NCBI GenBank assembly: GCA_004835665.1
Contig: RBKR01000026.1
Coordinates: 496,001 to 560,000 of the forward strand
Length of the DNA: 64,000 bases
Direction of reading: 5' to 3'
DNA from: Phoma sp. XZ068
Taxonomy: Eukaryota; Ascomycota; Dothideomycetes; Pleosporales; Didymellaceae
Under the pieces are notes generated by a model, which searched no databases, was not told the origin of the DNA, and saw nothing but the letters and a program-made list of their open reading frames with translations. Shown here in pieces: positions 60,259-64,000 of this stretch (position 1 is its first letter; the number at the start of each line of letters is the position of its first letter). The position numbers were made by a program, and so were the translations under genes.

Positions 60259-63200
60259 TTTTAAACACCTCTAAGATAAGTACTACTTTAGAAACTAGAG
60301 TTACCCCTACTAGCTTATACTCTAATATTAATATAATAGAAGGAACTATTACTACTAATACTATTAATATTAAGTAACCTAATCTCTATAAGAGAGACTA
60401 TAGTAAGCTAGATAACTAGTTAATATAATAGGACCTGTTCTTTATATTCTAAGAAGATAAGGTAGAGGCTAAGAAGAAGGTTACCTTAGTAGCAAGCTAT
60501 ATATATAGAAAAGTGTTTACCTAGATTAAACCTTTTATTTAACTCTATAGTAAGGATAATGCTCCTAATAAGGTTAATATATAAATAGAAGACTTTAACG
60601 CCTTTAAGGATAAGATCTACCTAATCTTTAGAGTCTTAAATAAACCTACTATTACTAGACAAGATATCTAATATATTTATTAAACCTAATCTGCTACTAA
60701 TTATACTACTAAGTTCTAGTAACTTATAGCTAATACAGACTAGAATAACACTATATTAACTATAATATTTTATTAAGGACTTAAGCCTAAGGTAAAGAAA
60801 GAACTAATATATACTAGCGCAAGCATAGAAACCTTAGACAACCTTATTAATATAGTAATTAACCTTAATATTAAACTATACAAGCTCTAATAAGAGCTAT
60901 ATAATAATCTACGTGCTTAAGCTATAGGCTAGCTATCTTAACTATAATATAACTAATAGAATAACTACACTTATTATAGTAACTATAGAAATAACTACTA
61001 ACCTAATATAGGTTACTATATTTATAGTAACACTTAGAGTAGGTACTATAGACCTAAGGCAATAGACCTGTCTAATATAAATAAGGGACTAATAACTATA
61101 AAACTATAATAGAATAAAAAGAAGAGATATAATAATAATAAGGGTAATAAGGGTAATACCTATTATAACTATAGTAAACTAGGCTACTTTACTAGAGACT
61201 ATTGCTAGAATAAAGTATTCTAATAGATTAATATATTAGCTAGTAAGCTAGACAGTAAGGATACTAGTAATAAATAGGAGATTCTTACTAATAGAATTAG
61301 ATAACTTATAGAGGACCTAGAGTTAGGATATAATAAAGATATTAAACTAGAGGTTATATATAAACTAGTACCTAAGAGGTTATAGGTATATAAACACCCT
61401 TATAGCTATAAAACTATAATTATATAGATATTAAGGGAGGAATATTTTAAACTCCTAGGAGCTTCTAGTATAGCTATAATATTATACTATAGACCTAGAG
61501 CAACCTAGACACCTAATACTAAAGACAATATACTATAGCTACCTAGATAATACCTAGAGAATAATAAAGATTAGGACAAGTTAGTATATTCTACTATAGT
61601 ATAATATAGGGCACAATATAATATATATTATTAAGAATATAAGTAATAAGAAGCTAAGAAAGCTAATAATAAAGCCTATGCTAAATTATACTAAGACCTA
61701 ATTATTCTCTCTATTAAGGTAGATAATAATAAAGAAAATTAGTATAATAAGTTATATAAGGAATACTAATAGCGTTGTTAACTAGAAGTATATTAGAACT
61801 AGGATAATAATTACCTAGAACCTAATTATAGCCTAGACCTAAGAAACCTATACTATAGAGTATTATTATAGATAGTATACTACTATAATAGTTACTAGAT
61901 ATATTACTTAGAGAAGCTTAATTTAGGATAGTTCTTAAAGAGATGTCTGTATAAACTATAATAGAAAGATTATAAGGAGGACTACTATATACTATACCTA
62001 ATAGATAAATATAATAACTAATACTTTTCTAGCTAGAACAAGTCTAAGTGCAGATAATAAGGACTAGTAGTAAATAAGTAATACTTTAATTAGTATTAGT
62101 AGACCTGCTTTAACCTCTACTATAAAACCTATAAAGGAAAGAAGTAAAGTAATAGCTTTAGATAAGAAAATTCTTTTTTAGAGTAGTACTAGCAGGCACT
62201 AGAGATTAATCTATTAATAGTATTAAAAGTAATTACTAACTAATTAAGTTACCTATTTAGGTAAATAGAAGATAGATAAAGGCACTCTTAGACTCTAGAG
62301 TATAGTCTAATTATATCTCTTTATAAGTAGTGTAGCTAGCTAGACTATACCTTACTTAGAAGATAATACCTTACCTACTTAGAGTAGCTAATAGAGAACT
62401 AATACTAGAGAAATCTAAGATTATATATAAGGTAACTATAGTACCCCTATAGATCTATAGATACTATAAGGAAATAACCCTAGATACTTTTAGAATAGCT
62501 ACTTATAACATTATATTAGGACTTCTATAGTTAAGAAAGTATAATCTAGATATTAATTAGAAGAATTAATAGCTTTTATTAAGTTAATATAGATGCAGTA
62601 CTACTATATTATAGCCTATATAGTTTATAATATAACTAGTAGATAAAAAGGAGATTAATAATATCTCTTTAATATATAAGACATGCTAAGATAGAATAGT
62701 TAACTATATAGATATAGAATGCCCTACTAGTTATAAAGTAATAGTTAAGGAGAAAGATAGTATACCTCCTAATATTCTAGATAAATATAAGAGTTATATA
62801 GAACTCTTCTATAATAAGAAGACTATAAAGGTATTACTATAGTATAAACTCTAGGATTATAAGATTAAGCTCTAGAAAGGAAAGAAACTGCCTTTTAGGC
62901 CTATATATAGAATATCTAAGAAAGAACTTAGCATACTTAAGAAATATATTAATAAGAACCTTAAGAAAGGATTTATATAAGAATTAAAATTACTAGCAGG
63001 ATTCCTAGTCCTCTTTATACTAAAGAAAGATAGTAAATTATAAATATATATTAACTACTAGAAACTTAATAATATTATAATTAAGAATTAGTACCTATTA
63101 CTAAATATTAAAGAATTATAGGATTAGTTATCTAGAGTATAATACTTTACTGCACTTAATTTATACAGAGCGTACAACCTTATATATATAAAGAAAGGCA

Positions 63201-64000
63201 AAGAATAGAAAACTATATTTAGAATATACTATAGTTATTTTAAGTATTTAGTAATACTATTTAGGCTTACTAATATACTAGCTATATATTAGGCCCTTAT
63301 TAATAACGTGTTAAAAGTATACTTAGATATTATAGTAGTAGCATACCTTAATAATATTCTAGTATATTTAGTAATACTAGAAGAATATACTTACTATATT
63401 AAAGAAGTATTAGAATACCTAAAAAAGGCAGATCTTTAACTTAAACTTAAGAAATATAAATAGTATAAGAAAGAAGTAGAATTCCTTAGCTATATTATAG
63501 GAAGATATAGAGTTAAGATAAGTAAGATAAAGATTTAGGTTATAAAGAATTAGCTAACTCCTACCTCTCTTAAAGGAATTTAGGAATTTTTAAGATTTAT
63601 TAATTTTAATTAATACTTTATTAAGGACTATTTACTTAAGGCCTTGCTGCTTACAAAGCTTATATAGAAGAATATACTATTTAAGTAAGAATAAATATAA
63701 GAGGATGCTTTCTAGTTACTTAAATAGTCCTATATTAAGCTACCTATAATAATTATATTTAAGAGTAGAAAGCTACTTTAAATTAAGACAGATACTTTAG
63801 ATTTAGTATTAGAAGCTTGCGCTATATAAGAATAAGATAGATAATAGTACCTAATTACTTACTACTCTAGGAAGTTCTTAGGACTAGAAGAATAATATAA
63901 TATATATAATAAAGAATTACTAGCTATTATATTAGCCCTAGAATATTAGAGAATCTACGTAGAAAGTTACTTAGAACTTACTATCTATATAGATTATAAG
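59775..64000 (+). mobile_element. Gypsy Y (subfamily B), 5' part, truncated by window end
   Basis: A 484-bp LTR (59,775-60,258) is followed by gag (about 60,300-61,400; zinc knuckle about 61,158-61,205) and protease (about 62,270-62,600). Reverse transcriptase (about 62,780-63,420) shows KKGFIQELKLLAGFLVLFI, then AYLNNILVY with both catalytic Asp changed to Asn. RNase H then runs off the edge (TDTLDLVLEACA near 63,790). It is the most complete gag-pol sequence of the B type here. Stops are TAG/TAA at Gln positions. By the inversion model it was the element inserted in X at ATAAG. Confidence 0.88.

Larger units (their letters stand above)
32270..64000. other. AT-rich, RIP-like transposon isochore
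   Basis: More than 31 kb of TA-dominated DNA with no intact gene and no stop-free frame longer than about 67 codons. TAG and TAA replace CAG, CAA and TGG in recognisable transposon frames, and GAT codons of catalytic Asp are AAT. LTR pairs differ by transitions only. This is the pattern of repeat-induced point mutation at CpA. Whether the genome still performs RIP cannot be told from the window. Confidence 0.9.

Noticed and set aside
32270..64000. CRISPR array or bacterial-type system
   Set aside because: Repeated TA-rich words come from RIP and LTR copies; spacing is irregular and the organism is a fungus.

Overview
The window comes from a filamentous ascomycete. Genes carry short introns of about 47-61 nt with GTRNGT donors, CTAAC/CTGAC-like branch sites and YAG acceptors. 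The gene repertoire (two Zn2Cys6 regulators, a KDEL receptor with an acidic tail, an AIM9-like kinase relic, secreted proteases) fits Pezizomycotina. The sharp split into a GC-balanced block and a long AT-rich, transposon-filled block with C-to-T/G-to-A decay recalls Dothideomycetes (Pleosporales) with RIP-made isochores. The taxon is inference; the two compartments are seen directly.

Positions 1 to about 32,250 form the gene block. In order: the 3' end of a ZNRF/Pib1-type RING E3 gene (+), a 4.1 kb gene-poor gap, a four-exon Zn2Cys6 factor (-), a mitochondrial RNase II-family gene of the Cyt-4/Dss1 type (-) divergent from a molybdopterin synthase small subunit (+), a second, five-exon Zn2Cys6 factor (+), a Myb-like protein (+), an ERD2 receptor (+) convergent with a SET-domain gene (-), and an SMP-30/lactonohydrolase (-) divergent from a crotonase (+). 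From about 25.9 kb the region looks accessory: a phosphotransferase pseudogene with an internal deletion, a secreted zinc metallopeptidase (-), nearly 3 kb without genes, then a 63-residue secreted cysteine-rich protein in three small exons (+), about 0.25 kb before the AT-rich block begins.

Positions of about 32,270 to 64,000 are almost entirely degenerate transposons. Stops are mostly TAG/TAA where CAG, CAA or TGG is expected, and catalytic Asp pairs have become Asn. The nesting can be reconstructed. A Fot1/pogo DNA transposon (33,099-41,870, TA duplication) is split by a full-length Ty3/Gypsy chromovirus (33,456-40,452; 544-bp LTRs; CTTTT duplication). A 5' Gypsy fragment, a full-length Ty1/Copia (43,404-50,417; 621-bp LTRs; no target duplication) and a 3' Gypsy fragment of another LTR subfamily follow. 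Next comes a Gypsy element (485-bp LTRs) whose second half lies inverted, and a further Gypsy running off the right edge. A 5-bp ATAAG/CTTAT pair at the inversion joints shows nested insertion followed by LTR-LTR inversion.

The strongest candidates for something little described are the cysteine-knot-like secreted protein at the isochore edge, an opposite-strand Cys-rich/coiled-coil reading frame conserved between pol and the 3' LTR in two chromovirus subfamilies, and the LTR-mediated inversion scar.
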